A stretch of 64,000 nt of DNA from Eretmocerus hayati (taxonomy: Eukaryota; Arthropoda; Insecta; Hymenoptera; Aphelinidae), in NCBI GenBank assembly GCA_029851415.1, contig CM056742.1:98128976-98192975 (forward strand), read 5' to 3'. The notes beneath the pieces were generated by a model. That model did no database searches. It had not been told where the DNA came from and worked only from the letters and a program-made list of their open reading frames with translations. A program made the position numbers and the translations under genes. This document shows, one piece after another, positions 11,191-24,203 of this stretch. Positions within the stretch are counted from its first letter, which is position 1. The number at the start of each line of letters is the position of its first letter.

Positions 11191-14100
11191 ATCCGTACGA
11201 AAGGCAAAGGTGGAATAAAGGTAACAGAAAAGCTCAAAATTTCATCTTTCAACTCATCGACTTACAAGAGACCGCAGTTCCTGAGTGTTTTGTGTGACTG
11301 TTATGGCGACGAAAGAGCGTAGAAAAGGACAAGAATTTTGATTTGCCTTCATCCAAGTAATTAAAATCAAACTTATCCGTGAACGGTTAAATATCGTAAT
11401 CAGAAAATCAAACAAGAAAGTTTCTCAAAACAATTATTTACAATATATACTAGATAATTTCTTTCAGCACTTGAGCGGAGTGATCTATCATTTTGCGTCT
11501 AAACAATAATGATCAGATGAAAATAGGTTCACCATTTTCGGGAATTGAGTGATGATAGCTTTATTGGGTGAACTCTGGAAAAATGTTATTTTCGGGAAAA
11601 AAAAAAATAGAATTGACGTGTGATGAATTCAATCCAGTTTTCACGGTCTAAAAATTTTCCATTAAACTGTTGCACTTTTGACCTGAATAACTCCTTCATG
11701 GCTTGTGCGATCATGTTTAGTTTTTTTTTGTTTAGTAATTTTCCTTTTAGAGCGTACTCTGTTTCATCTCCGTCAGTCTAATTCAAGAGCTTTGAGCCAT
11801 TTAGACAACCTTTCGCTTACCAGAAACTTCCTGTAATTTTACTCCATCATTATGCAATATGAACAACTAATGATAATAAGAAGAAGCAGATGTCTCTCTT
11901 TAACTTCTCTACTTCTGGGAAGTTGATTAGTCATTATTTTCCATCAAGTGTCACGAACTTTTCAATCCATCCATTTTTCTTTGTGAAAGTAGGATAATGG
12001 ATTTCAACCGTTCTTTCACCATATAGTACGATAAGAACAAAAAAATTTTTACGTCTCTCCAAAATCTAACTCTACTATACACTTTATACACGATGAAAAC
12101 TCACTTCAAAACAAGAAGTTTCAAATGCCAACAGCTGACCATCGCTTAATTATACCTTGTTCTCTATTGTGGCATTTTGCCAGCGTTGCAAGGTTCTCAA
12201 AAACTTTCCAGATTTTGGCTCAACTTTGACTGATAGGGTATCCAAATGTCGAAACATGAGTGTTGTTGAAAAATGAAACAGTCAGACATTGCTTTTTGGA
12301 TTGTCCTTGATTACAAGTTAAAGTGCATGGGAGAAGTTCAAAATGTTTAGGCGATAGTTTCCGATCTTCATCAACCGGAGTTAAGATCAGGAACCACCAT
12401 GAAAATATTACTTTCAGAAGAACCCGATTCTTTATGCTACCTGTGTACCCTACTACCTTGAAACTCCTTGATTCTGAGGGATTCTTGGAGAGATAAAGAT
12501 AAATTCAGAATATATGCGAGTGTCCAATCAAGTCAATATATTCATTCTAATGACACCGTACCATTCTGATAATAAAACCATCGATTAATGAATAAATTGA
12601 AACCTTAAAGATCAATCAATAACAGTCATAGTGATAAGGATAATAGACTCATAGCTACGTCATATGGGGGTTTCCATGGAACTTTTAACTATTGACCCTC
12701 TAAAAAAAAAATTTCTCAACGCACACATTTGAAATGTGTTTCATGTGATCCTTAGACCTCAAAAACATGTGAAAAGAAAAGAGGAAAGAGAAAAAAAAAA
12801 TTTAAAGTCGTGCCACTCTCTTCCAAGCCGGGGTATCTGGTTCAGAACGACATGTACGGAATTTCACACTTGAAACATTCGTGAATCAACTTCAATCGAA
12901 TAGATTCGATTCGAAACATTGTCTAGACGATCGATACGGATTATTTTCTTTGACTGATTTGACTTTAAGATGAATTTCATCATCGATTTCTCCGAAATTC
13001 GATATAAATTTCCAAAATCAAGTCAAGAGCTATGAGTCTCATTTCAATTCCTCGAATACACTGTGGTGTTATTTTGTTCATATTTCAGCCGTATACCTAT
13101 GTAAAAATCAAGAAAATCACGATACCATCACATTTAGAGGCTTATTTAGCTTACCATCCGGATTCAAATATTTCTCCTCAGCTTCTCACAGAAATACCGA
13201 TCGACAATTGCAACTCAAAACAGTGCGGTTATATCCCTTTTGTGATAAAAAAAAAAAGAGAGAGCACAAGGTCCCAACCCTGTGCTTTGCGTCTCCTGAG
13301 TATGACATCAAAAAATGACCATTTTGAGAGCCAGTGGCGCGATAACTTTATGAGCTTTGGAGCTTAATAAAATTTGTCCGAATCATCGCACACTCACAAA
13401 CCAAACAGGATTCGATTCGTCTTCTTTTCAACTTCGGAAACTTCTTGCTAATTTCCGTGACACAGGGTATTTCATCAATTTTGTAAACAATAGCCAGAAA
13501 AGTTTTCCCACAAAACTCGGTTATATCGATGAATGAGAGCTAATATCATAGCCAAATCAGCGCACACCTCTGAATCAAAGATTTTCTCAAAATGTGAGAT
13601 TAGTAGATGGATATATCATTCCACGGAAGTAGTTGAGGCCTAGGTATTTTGGTTACAGCCTTATCAATTCAAAAAAAAAAATCGCGATGGTACGTTTGTA
13701 AACTACCCAAAAATCGACTTTTGCGGTCTGCTGTTATATGTATATAACCCATAATCCTTGGAAGGGTCAAGTCAAATCACTTGAATGATCACTCTTGATA
13801 CGGTGGCTTGTACAGTAAATATGTTTTGTGACTTGAGAGAATGAAAACGACAGATTCGAACCTGCGATATGATAAAATCATTTCTGCTCATATTGGTTGA
13901 TGTTAACTAAATTCAGAGAGACAGTTGCGAAGGCCGAAGGCATAGTTTCACTTCCAAAGTTTTGACTATTTCATGATATCTCTATTCAATTCATTCACAA
14001 TCATATTTTTTCCATTCGATAAGACATCGCATGCATCGAAACATTTGTTCCTCGCATATAATCCACAAAAATTAATTCTCCTTGGAACAGTGTATTGAGT

Positions 14101-17100
14101 ACAATCCTATGGAAAAAGGCGGGTGTGTAATGATAAAGCTATGCCGATGTCGAGCATCAAAGTGAAGTCAATATCTGTAAGATTAAACTATTTCGGTGTT
14201 TTTGAGAAAATATTCATTTGTCCTCGAATCTCTCAATCGTTAAAGAGATTGGTGGATAATGGTAGGAAATTCTTCTGGATCAACGAAGACGAGTTTATAA
14301 ATGAACCAATAGTTACCGTCTGGCGACTTCACAGGGAATCGACTAATTTGCGAGTCTGTAATGCGTGAACATCATATCGTCGCCATCGCAAACAAACGGA
14401 ATAGACATGCGAAAAAGTATAAAATTGCGACACAACTAATCACTAAATGGCCTTAGAAGACTTTTCAGAATAATCTCGTGCGTTATTGAATAAATAGCAA
14501 GAATATTCTATCCTAATGGAACTGTGAGTGCGAATACGTCTATGTTAGCAGCATCGTGAGAGAACTGCGTTGCCTTTTCAGCATTAAAATGTCTCAATCC
14601 TGTTGAAGGGATTCGAGCGTTTTCATTTGATTTCGCATAACGCACTCATACAAGAAGACGTCATGGGCATTTGAAAAGTTAGAGCGTATTAAAGTACATT
14701 CCTATGCAAACTGCCAGCCATACTCTACTCCCGCACTCTATCTGAGATCGCTTAGCAGAGATTTGCGAACACGTTTCGTCGTTTCGACATTCTGCGAAGG
14801 TCGAGAAATGTATTCGCAAATCCCCGACTACTGTTATAAACTTAAATAATAGATTTAGCCGACGAATTCTCCGCGGGCTGCGTGTAATAAGAGTTGCGAC
14901 GAGGCATGGCTGAGCAGAACGAAATCTTAATTAAATCAATCATGTAATAAAGAGAAATAATGGGACGATGATGTTATCAACGTATTATAGAGAGACACGA
15001 GGAAACGTTCGAAGCTTGATGAGCAGAAACACAAATCTAGCTAAGAATCCATCAAGATTTGTCAACAATTTCTCCTCTTCTGAATGGTGATATAATAACT
15101 ATTGATTGTACGGAATCGATGGTAAGCTAAGATAAGTTGTACATACTTGAGCAACAACGCTTTGAAAAAATATTTGTTTTAAAAGAAATTTCTACTCGAG
15201 TTTTATGTGATTTTGGTTCAACACAGCATGTTTTCCTTTACTCTGTCAAGGTTCAAGTTCTATTATAATTCCATCTATTCGAACTGCGATTTTTCTTGCT
15301 ACTCTAAGATGGAGAATACCTCATTTACGCTCCCAGAAGAGCGTTATCACGTCTTTCGAGATAAACTCGAGCAAGCTAAGCATTATGAGTTATTTGAACT
15401 CTTGGGCAACTTTGAAAGAGAATATTCATGGTCTGACTCTAACTCGCTGAAAAATTCAAATGAGAACCAGATTAAAATTAACGAGAATAAGCACTAGTCA
15501 AGTCGGGGTTTGATATGTCAAAGCTAGTCATGAGAGTCATATGAATTGGTCAAAAATATTTCCCTTAGTTATTTTCCATCTCTGAGCAAGAGTTTACCAA
15601 AAACTTTCTACTCGACCTCAATGTAAAACCTCGAAGGCTGCGATTTCGAATCTTTTTGAAGTTATTTTTTTGTTGTATTATCTTACATCTGGCATCAACT
15701 GCGCCAAAACTTTTAATGGACGCAAGACACTGAAATACGTGAGCCTCAAATCATACATTCAATCGTTAAATCTTACTCTGCACATGCAAGTTGATACAAA
15801 GAGACACTGTAGTCACTCACTGATGAAACTCGCACTGATATCGTTATTCTGATTAGTATAAAAGCTATACGATTCAATATCAATCCGATATCTTCTTAAT
15901 ACTTCCCATTAGAAAGAAAATGAGCGCAAGAAGTTATCACCTATAACTCGGATTTACTCTAACCCTACTGTAGAATCCCTGTATCAAACTTAAACTTCTC
16001 AATTGCGAATAAATAATAGATTGTTCAAAAAAAATTTTTTTTTTGCGCACATTACTACTAATGGATGCTGGCTCAACCAAGCAAAAAAAAAGAAGATATG
16101 AAATAATTCACACGGTCATATTTGGAAAAGCTATGCGGTGGCCATTTATACAAGCTATTCGGGAGTTTCAATAAAGTTCCCTGAAAACATTGCCAGAACT
16201 ATCCGGGAGTGTTTGAAAGCTTTCCGGAAAGCTTATGCGGAAACTAATGAAGCTGGAGATTTGAAGATCTCCGGGGAACTCCCCAATAATAACCTTGCCC
16301 GCTGGGTTACAAAGTATTATTTGTCAATCATGTCTGTTTTTCATGCTGAATTTTCTAGAACTTTTCGAATGCTGAAAATCTGAAACTTATTATCGGAAAT
16401 CATTGAAAACTCCATCAAAAATGAAATACATATGTTGCACAGTGGAGGAATTTCAAACCCGAATTTAGCAGGGAGCTTTTTTTTCACTATAGCACAAATT
16501 CAGAAAGAACCATCAGAAAATCGAGAAGAGATTATATTCCATCATTTACTCACTTGCAAAGTACTTCTATTAAGGGCTAAAATTCTTGCGGCAAGGTACT
16601 TCTGTCGTATATTGTTGAATGGGCTAGCAATTTTTGAAGTGATCCCGTCAAATAGTGTGGCGAGACTGATACGGCAGAGAGTATCTCGATGTAGGCTTAT
16701 GCTATCATAGTTTCGAGTTATCGGAATTTTAATGAATATTTTACGAGTGAGATAAGCTGTCTATTTTACTGACTCGTGACAAATTGGGCCGGATCTTGTT
16801 AAAAAGAATTTTATTTTCTATTGATATATCTTTCGAATTTAGCGGCAACTTTGGGTTAAAGATCTGAGCAAATTTTTGTGCGAATTTTGTATTGATATTC
16901 TATTAAATTTGTACGAAGTTTGGTTAAGCGTTTCACGGTATTTGATCGAATCTAGGTGCTGAATTTGAACGGATCTTCTGCGAATTTAATAAGATATTTT
17001 CCCCAATTTTGTGCGAATTTTGTAATTGATACTTTTGCTAAATTTGGTACGGAGTTTTTGCGAAAGTTGAGCTGAATCTGGTTATAATATCTCGCTAAAC

Positions 17101-18864
17101 TTGGACGAACTTGACGAAATCTTTTGCGAAATTTGAGCTGAATCTGGTTACTGAGTCTGAACGAATTTTGTGTTGATACTGAATTTGAACGAATTTTGAT
17201 GGAACTATTCTGCGAAATTTGAGCGAATTTTAGTCGAATTTATTGAATCGGTTTACGGATTTTTGACGAAGTCATTTTATGCTTTTTGTTAGTTGATGGA
17301 CGGGCGAAATTAGAAGATATACGGAATCTTTGCTGCTCTTTCCCCGTTTTTTATTCGCTTTTATTGAACTCGGGCGCGTGGAGACAAGATTTCTTGTCGG
17401 GGAACTTCGTGTGAGCGTGTCATTGACACACTTGGGTATTGTTGTGTTGGTGTCGAGGCTCTGAATGCTCTGATGCGCAATTTTACATTGTGTGAACGCA
17501 AACGCGGCTTTGTGCGCAGATCGAGGGGAGAAGAGAACAGCAGAGAAAGAATCTATAAGGTGTCACAACTCACAGCTGTGAGCAGATCAGCCGATCAGCC
17601 GGAGATGCTGAGAGATCCTCGCTATCTTTCTAATTTGCACTAATAAATGATCATCAGTGATTACGGTAAAAAGCAATGCTCTCGCCCGCCGGCCTGGCCG
17701 AGCTGCCCTCTTATTGTTGCTGCACGCCGCGAAAATTACATACCCATAACCTCTACGATTGTTCACCGCGTGATATGATGCTGTTGCAGGTTGCAGCTCA
17801 GTGCAGATATTTTGTGTGATGAAGTGATTTCATTAATGTGTTCCAGTTCTGGATCTATCCTGCGATGACTCTCATCTTCATCAATTTGTAGATGAATTTG
17901 TGAACAGTGTCAAAGCAGGTGATTGAGAAGAGTATTAGAAACAAATGTTCAGACCAGTAGAATTACTGACAGGTGATTGATGGTTCTATATTTTTTCATA
18001 GCTGTGAGGAGCTAAATTTTCTAGTACGCAATCAAGTTTTGCATACGGTGGAGGAATCAAGTCACAGTTTTGATCAAGCAGTAACAGAGTGATGAATTAT
18101 ATTTCATGGGACACTGTGTGTCAATTGATTAGTAACTGCCATCAATCTCTCTCCTAAATGTTGATTAGGTATGCCATTGCTCAGAATTTCAGATTAGTGA
18201 CTAAATAGACCACTTTTGTTGTGAACATTAGTTGCAATAGTTCCATGCGTATCAAGTGCTTGTTCGTTTACACTCCTAAGGATGCTTTCTAGCACTGCCA
18301 CATCCATTACAAAAATTTAGCAGTCATTTTCAACTAAATTCCACCACTCCAATGGTTTCTGTGTAGATGTTTACAATTCTGCAACACTAATAACAAAGTA
18401 TTAGTGTGGTATCAGCATAGAGGGCTCAAGGATCATTCAGTTTCTTACAAGCACAAAGCATCGCTCGACTAATTTGAATAAGCAGATATCCCTATCTACG
18501 ATTGATCTCCGACTTGTGAACTGTTGTGGAATACTCATTGATAGAGATGTACTCATGTTGTCAATAAGCTATACAGCCTCCTGAATTTGATTTGCCAATA
18601 ACTTGGCATTCATCACAAAGTTACCGGTTTGCTATACATGACAGGAGGCATAATTTGGGATCAACCGTGGCTGATCGCTCTACTCCTGACTAATCCATTT
18701 GTACTCGACAGCCCTTCTTATCCCAATACTTATGCAGAAATGGATACATCTCTTCATTATAATCAGCCAGAGAAATTTCAAAGATTATCCAAAGCTTTAG
18801 CCTGATATTAAATTTTTTGAATTATGGTCCATTTTAAATTATTAGATATGAACTAAAAATATGA
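11191..18864. other. ~7.7 kb non-retroviral segment inside the provirus
   Basis: The sequence is mostly AT-rich with no frame above 111 codons and none on the provirus strand. Plus-strand frames at 13032-13367, 14123-14368, 15207-15497, 16138-16383 and 16432-16710 show no recognisable domain and are probably chance. At 17300-17800 the composition becomes more balanced. The segment occupies the place of gag, protease, RT, RNase H and the integrase core. It may be captured genomic DNA carried by the element, or a later replacement. Confidence 0.6.
16790..17260. repeat. Degenerate short-repeat tract (GCGAATTT family)
   Basis: Words such as GCGAATTTTG, GAGCTGAATCTGGTTA and GCGAAATTTGAGC recur every few tens of bases with many substitutions. 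It looks like an old decayed tandem array. No coding signal. Confidence 0.5.
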
Positions 18865-19265
18865 AAATAAAATAATTTAAAAAAATAATTTTAAAAATTC
18901 GCTTTTATGAACATAATAGCAACGCAAAATGTGAAAATAATCTTGAATCTCCTTTCTGCATCTAGCATAGATGTTGGCTAAGTTTACTGACTTACATGCT
19001 CCAAGATGTTCATGATTTTATGAATAAATATGATAAAAGCGTGGGTTACATCATGAAGACTAATGTTGATGAATCAAGTTTATAACCCACGCTTTTGTCA
19101 TATTTATTCATAAAATCATGAACATCTTGGAGCATGTAAGTCAGTAAACTTAGCCAACATCTATGCTAGATGCAGAAAGGAGATTCAAGATTATTTTCAC
19201 ATTTTGCGTTGCTATTATGTTCATAAAAGCGAATTTTTAAAATTATTTTTTTTAATTATTTTATT
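18865..19265. repeat. Near-perfect foldback (hairpin) repeat
   Basis: The arms 18865-19048 and 19083-19265 are reverse complements with only one or two mismatches visible, around a 34-bp loop. It is AT-rich and sits just inside the 5' LTR of the provirus. It resembles a foldback/palindromic MITE, and the low mismatch level suggests recent origin or maintenance by gene conversion. Confidence 0.9.
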
Positions 19266-19266
19266 A

Positions 19267-19358
19267 GTTAGGTGAAAGGGGAACAATGGATCATGGTGAT
19301 CAGGGAGAAACTGTATGATCGAAAATCAAGATTGCTTATCCCCTCCTCGGGCCTCCAT
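19267..19358 (-). other. Provirus leader with possible primer-binding site
   Basis: On the minus strand the sequence directly after the 5' LTR begins ATGGAGGCCCGAGGAGGGG. The TGG start one base after the LTR is where a tRNA primer site should be, but I could not match it to a particular tRNA. This ~90 bp is all that remains of the retroviral 5' interior. Confidence 0.4.
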
Positions 19359-20214
19359 CGTGACAGTCGTAGCTGGGCGCTCGTACTTAGTTGAAAATTT
19401 GGTTTGGGTCTTGATTACTCTAATAACCCGGGTTTCATATATCTGGATTTTCGTTCATATAGATGAGGAATAGGGAAATGGTGGGGGAGAAATTACGGGT
19501 ATGGCTCGACCCAGAATATAATAGATTGAAATGTTTATTGATTACTTACATCTGAAGAGGTTATTGCTGCTTCGACGACTGGGGAGAGAGAGAGTTTGCG
19601 TATTCCATTTTGGCATTTACATACTGTTTTTGCAAGAAATTCTGCCCGTTTTTTGAGGGGTGTCGGAGGGGGTAGGAGATTACATCCTTGTTATAATGAA
19701 CGGTGAATCATTGTTAAAAAGCCTATAAAAATTTGCAAAACTCTGTCTTTCCTCGTGCCGGGTAAATAGTTATCAAATTAATTGGGTATTCTTAGCCTAA
19801 TGATTAAATGATTTTCGGTCCAGCAGGGCCAAATTTAATGACTACGGGGGTCATTCGAGTTTATACACGTGGGTTTAACCTCGTGACAAAAAAAAGGAAA
19901 ACTTATCAAATTAATTGGATATTCTTAGCCTAAAGATTACATATTTTTCGGTCGAGCAGAGTTGGAAAAATAGGCCAAAATGAAATGACTACAGGGGTCA
20001 TTCGAGTCCATGCGCGTGGTTTCAACCTCGTGCCGTTTTAGACCTTGGTGATGTCCGGTCGGACCTCATTAGTTGATGGGCCTTTGCTCGACTTATTCTT
20101 ATCGGCAAGCAATATAATTATAATGTGGCGCATTGCCTATCAATATTTGGTCCGCATCATTAACATAAGAAAAGATCAAATATCGATGTCCGTTGCATAC
20201 CTGCGGACGTCACA
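19359..20214 (-). repeat. 5' LTR of the minus-strand provirus
   Basis: It is 856 bp, collinear with 5958-6814 and about 98% identical by eye, including the internal ~130-bp duplication. The last base pair toward the interior reads CG instead of TG on the plus strand, a single change at the LTR end. It is followed by the CACA duplication at 20215-20218. Confidence 0.92.
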
Positions 20215-20276
20215 CACAAACTAGCGGTATTGCCTCGCGCTGCTCGGCCTGTAAATGTTTCGGATGGGCGTATTGA
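20215..20276 (+). repeat. Continuation of the left inverted-repeat arm after the provirus
   Basis: CACA plus ~58 bp match the reverse complement of 30215-30274. Joining 5957 to this piece with one CACA removed reproduces the uninterrupted mirror arm, so the provirus is an insertion in the arm. Confidence 0.85.
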
Positions 20277-20920
20277 CTCCTGCAAATGCTCGCAAATCAA
20301 ATGAAATAAGTTTTTAGAAGGAACACCCTGATGTAAGAATCAAACGTATATCGTATTAAGTAAATTCTCACAGAATCAACTTGAATTTGTTCAATTGAGG
20401 CATTTTTGAAAACTTATACCCTGGTCCAACTGAAACATATTCGGGCAGTACACCACGAACTTATTCTTTGGTCTACGGTTACTTCAAGAAGGAATCTTGG
20501 ATATAAGGAATGTTGCGGGATAAATGATCATTATAATTAAAGTTAGTTAAATTTGTAGTGATCCGTGATTTTAGCAGGTATGATCCGATCGTGGAAATTC
20601 TACAAAGCTTTTTTCAAGACCTCTATGTTCCTCTCCTCAAAGTCTTTTATACGCTCTTTCCAGCCTGAGAAACGAGCTTAAGAAGAGAACTTCTGATGAC
20701 ATGAGTTGCTCATGAAGATACCGATTTATACAAGTGTTCCATTCGCTCTTACTCTCTTCTAGCGTAAAAACATTTCAAAAAACATTTCGGCATATCATCA
20801 TCGACGTGAAATATTCTTATCTTTCAGAAAATGTCATCACATTTGGGATCGCATGTGACCTGGAGGAGCTATCTTCCATTAAGTCTTTTTTTCCGAGTGG
20901 AGGCTGAAGAAGTGCTACTA
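20277..20920. other. Unannotated spacer
   Basis: About 640 bp of AT-rich DNA. I see no gene, RNA or repeat that I can support. Confidence 0.5.
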
Positions 20921-21295
20921 ACAAAGGGGACCCACGAAGTGCGGGTCACCAAATCTCACCAAACTTTTTTCACAGTCTCGTATCACCTAATATATGAAGA
21001 ATCCAGAGTAACAGAGCTACAACGAGAAATGTTAACATTGCCAGTATATATATATATACTCTCAGCATCAATCAGCTAATATATAGCTGGAATATCAGCT
21101 ATTTCTCCCATGGGTCGTCAAACTGCTGATCAAATCAGCGAACACTAAAATCACGCTTAGATCAATAATTCTAGTGAGAAAACTCCACGAACCCTGGTTC
21201 TGATATCGACATAAACACATTAGCGACCTTTCCAGACCAAGTCACGACGGACTAAGGCGTATTCGTTCGATATTTACTCATTTCGAGCCTTGAGA

Positions 21296-21476
21296 GGTCT
21301 TATGAAGCTGATTATAATCAGCTATAAATCAGTGACTGTAGCTGAAAATCAGCTAATGTAGCTGAAATTCAGCTACAGTAGCTATTCTTGTCAGTAAAAA
21401 ACCGTCGACTGAAATATCAGCTTATAATAGCCGATTCAGTCAGCTAACATAGCTGGAATCTCAGCTAACTGTTCCA
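21296..21476. repeat. Degenerate TCAGCTA/TAGCTGA repeats, left block
   Basis: The near-palindromic words AGCTGA and TCAGCT recur roughly every 10-20 bp. A similar block lies at 22165-22260, on the other side of the minisatellite. Confidence 0.6.
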
Positions 21477-21595
21477 GGACTAGTTTTGCCTTATATTTTT
21501 GTTACGCAATAAAAATCGATTTGGAATATCAAGAATTCGCAAATGAACCTCATTTTATTCATACTTCTTTTTAAATTGATCTTTCTTTCGATCCA

Positions 21596-22005
21596 GGTGG
21601 CCCACTTTCGATCTAGGTGGCTTACTTTCGATCCAGGTGGCCCACTTTTGATCAACGTAGCCCACTTTCGATCTAGGTGGCCCACTCTCGATACAGATGG
21701 CTCACTTAGGATAGAGGTGGCCCACTTTCGATCCAGGTGGCCCGCTTTTGATCTAGGTGGCCCATTTTTGATCCAGGTGGCCCACTTTTGATCTAGGTGA
21801 CCCACTCTCGGTACAGGTCGCTTACTTACGTACAGGTGGCCCACTTTTGATCCAGGTGGCCCACTTTCGATCTAGGTGGCCCACTTTCGATACAGGTGGC
21901 CCACTCTCGATACAGGTGGCTCACTTACGATACAGGTGGCCCACTTTTGATCCAGGTGGCCCACTTTCGATCTGGGTGGCGCACTTTCGATGCAGGTGCC
22001 CCTCT
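21596..22005 (+). repeat. 20-bp minisatellite (~20 copies)
   Basis: The unit is close to GGTGGCCCACTTTCGATCTA. Each unit keeps GGTGGCCCAC and varies in the TTCGATCYA part. A longer-order pattern is visible, since the variant CTCTCGATACAG followed by CTCACTTA recurs about every 100-120 bp. Frames are open on both strands only because 20 bp units cycle through all frames. No CRISPR-like spacers. Confidence 0.92.
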
Positions 22006-22164
22006 TTAGACGCATTACTTGGGACTTAGAAATCGGGTAATCAAATGGATCCCACTGCACTGTACGAACGATTCTAGAATACCAGAGCCAAATATTCATC
22101 ACGTGACACCCAGTGCGCAGGACAAAACATTCCTGAACGGTGTATATCATCGTTCATCATCCTC

Positions 22165-22260
22165 TGTATTAGCTGTTTCAATCAGTGGAAATCCGTTCAC
22201 GTTAGCTGACGAAATCAGCTATCACTAGCTGATTTTCAGCTACCCTAGCTGATCTGCGCT
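22165..22260. repeat. Degenerate TCAGCTA/TAGCTGA repeats, right block
   Basis: Same word family as 21296-21476, flanking the minisatellite on the other side. Confidence 0.55.
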
Positions 22261-22443
22261 GAGAGAGTATATCACTTTTCAACATCGGCCATTATGGGCA
22301 ATGCTAATGTCATAGGCTGTAACTTCGGACGAAGGACCCATTTGACGGAGTTACCCTGGATTCTTCATATTCTAGGTGGTACAAGACTGTGAAAAAAGTC
22401 TGGTGAGTTTTGGTGACTCGCAATTCGCAGGTCCCCCTTGTAA

Positions 22444-24203
22444 GTCCCTTTTGAGCAAAAATCTGATAGCATTCTCCAAAAGATGACATCATTTTACGTG
22501 AAAATTACGTGTTATGAAATTTTTCCATGCGTTTTCGCACTAGAAGAAAGCAAGAGCAAATATAACAGTTATGTGATACGGTATCTCCGTAAGCGGCTCA
22601 TGCGATAGGAATTTCCCTTCTCAAGATCGTTATTCGGGCTGGCAAGGTCGTACAGGGGACTTTTGAAAAAGGAACATGAAAATCTTGATAAAAGCTACAG
22701 AATTTCGTTAGAAGTTTTTACGATCAGATCATATCCGTCAAAACTACAGGTATTCAACTGAGAAAATAAGAGTTGTTATTTCGTCATCCCGTAAGCCCCA
22801 ATTAAAAGCACAAAAAGAATATTCTGAACACAGGAATCAATAGATTATTTTTGATCTTCAATTTTCTTTTTCCTAAATATTTATACGACAGAGTGGATCA
22901 GAGTAATCGTTCATTCACTGAAGTTATCTATGATCCATTCTTTTTCGACCGTAATGCGGAAAGAAGTCGTAACTACATTTTTGAAAATGGCCTTCATAAG
23001 TGTTTTTCATTCATAGTATCGACTCAAAATCATACCTGGAATCATCTCCAAAGGACATTTCCGAGGCCTGAAGTGAGAACTAAAGAAAATACAGTGATTA
23101 CACGAAAGTTAGAAGTTTCTGAGATTTGCCCATATCCCTATTACACACTCTCTCACATTACCGAATTCTCAAAGTCATTGTTTCGTCAATGCGCTACTTC
23201 TAGCCGAATATTTAAGTTTCTGGTGTTATAAGTATCCCTGCCTAAACGAACAATTTGGCACTATTTTTACGATCCTGTTACTAAAGTTATTACTACGATG
23301 GCTAACCCCATCCTCAGCCCAATTTTTGAAAAAGCGGTTTTCGATGTAAAATTCGACGGGAAATCAAACTATCAAATTTGGGATAAAATAAGGCACGAGG
23401 CTAGAAAACTAGGTTTTTCTGAAAGAAACCACTTTTTTGAGGTTATGTTCACCTTTAACGGATCTAAGAGTATTTTCTTCGTAATATTCAGCTCATTTCA
23501 CGTCAAATTATGTGTCTTGGATACTCTATTCATCTGTTTTTATATAAGTGAAAATTCAATCGAAAAATCGAATTTTTTACAAATTTCAAAAACGACAATA
23601 AAGCGCCAAACTCACACGGATGACTGCCAGGACCTAAGAATCGTGCTCATGTACCTAAAGTTACAGAAAAATCCCCGCCCTCCCCCCCCCCGACACAAAA
23701 CCTGGCGATATTGATAAGAATGACTCCTATCTTTGTAATTTACCATGAAATTTCAAAGAATCAACGAACTCATGTCAAGAAAAAACAGGTGAGTCAGACT
23801 TTTTGCAACTACGGCGAACTAAGAACATTAAGATTAGTTATTCTGGAATTCTACACGAATTTGAGAAAACGGAATGATAAAAAAAATTTTTGGAAAACTT
23901 TGTGCAATTACAAGAATACGAGAATAGGAAGGATCTCCTTCGTCGTCATGATTTTTTAGAAGAATGTTTCATAAATTCTCATATTGCAGCATATTTTATT
24001 GTGGTTCTTATGATCAAATAGTGACGCGATTTCTGACATCATTACACTATCATATTGATGCTTCCTCTTGACCGAAATAAAACGAGAGAAGGAACATCAA
24101 ACGTGACAATCAGTTAAAAACTCAAACCACTCATTGGGATGCACTCTCACATCACCACGCGATCTCCTTCATTCTCCTGCCACAACAACAACTGAACGCC
24201 GGA
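22444..24203. other. Unannotated AT-rich spacer
   Basis: Frames of 126 codons at 22851-23231 and 138 codons at 23298-23714 show no motif I recognise and no sign of selection; I treat them as chance. A C-run lies at 23684-23693. Nothing else found. Confidence 0.45.

Larger units (their letters stand above)
5958..20214 (-). mobile_element. Endogenous retrovirus-like Ty3/gypsy (errantivirus-type) provirus with large internal replacement
   Basis: The element lies between LTRs at 5958-6814 and 19359-20214, flanked by CACA duplications, and reads on the minus strand. In transcription order it contains the 5' LTR, ~90 bp of leader, a near-perfect foldback, ~7.7 kb with no minus-strand frame of note, the C-terminal part of integrase, a broken gypsy-type env, a chuvirus-like glycoprotein gene and the 3' LTR. 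Gag, protease, reverse transcriptase, RNase H and the integrase core are missing. The LTRs differ at about 20 sites in 857 by eye, so the insertion is moderately young. It is inserted in the left arm of the large inverted repeat; the mirror arm keeps the empty site. It needs proteins in trans to move. Confidence 0.9.
20921..22443. mobile_element. Terminal-inverted-repeat element with minisatellite core
   Basis: About 90 bp at 20921-21011 is repeated in reverse at about 22355-22443; both begin ACAARGGGGACC and share the central tract around TTTTTTCACAGTCT. Between them lie AGCTGA-rich degenerate repeats on both sides and a 20-bp minisatellite in the middle. No transposase is present. It is probably a non-autonomous DNA element. 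The chance frames at the two ends encode the same residues only because the ends are inverted copies. Confidence 0.6.

Noticed and set aside
21596..22005. CRISPR array
   Set aside because: The 20-bp units are contiguous and share the same sequence throughout; there are no unique spacers, and the DNA is eukaryotic.
20831..22492. Two similar short proteins on opposite strands at the ends of this element
   Set aside because: They are translations of the two inverted terminal repeats, not independent genes.
22851..23714. Two adjacent frames of 126 and 138 codons as a gene
   Set aside because: Aromatic- and Ser-rich chance composition from AT-rich DNA, different frames, no motif.
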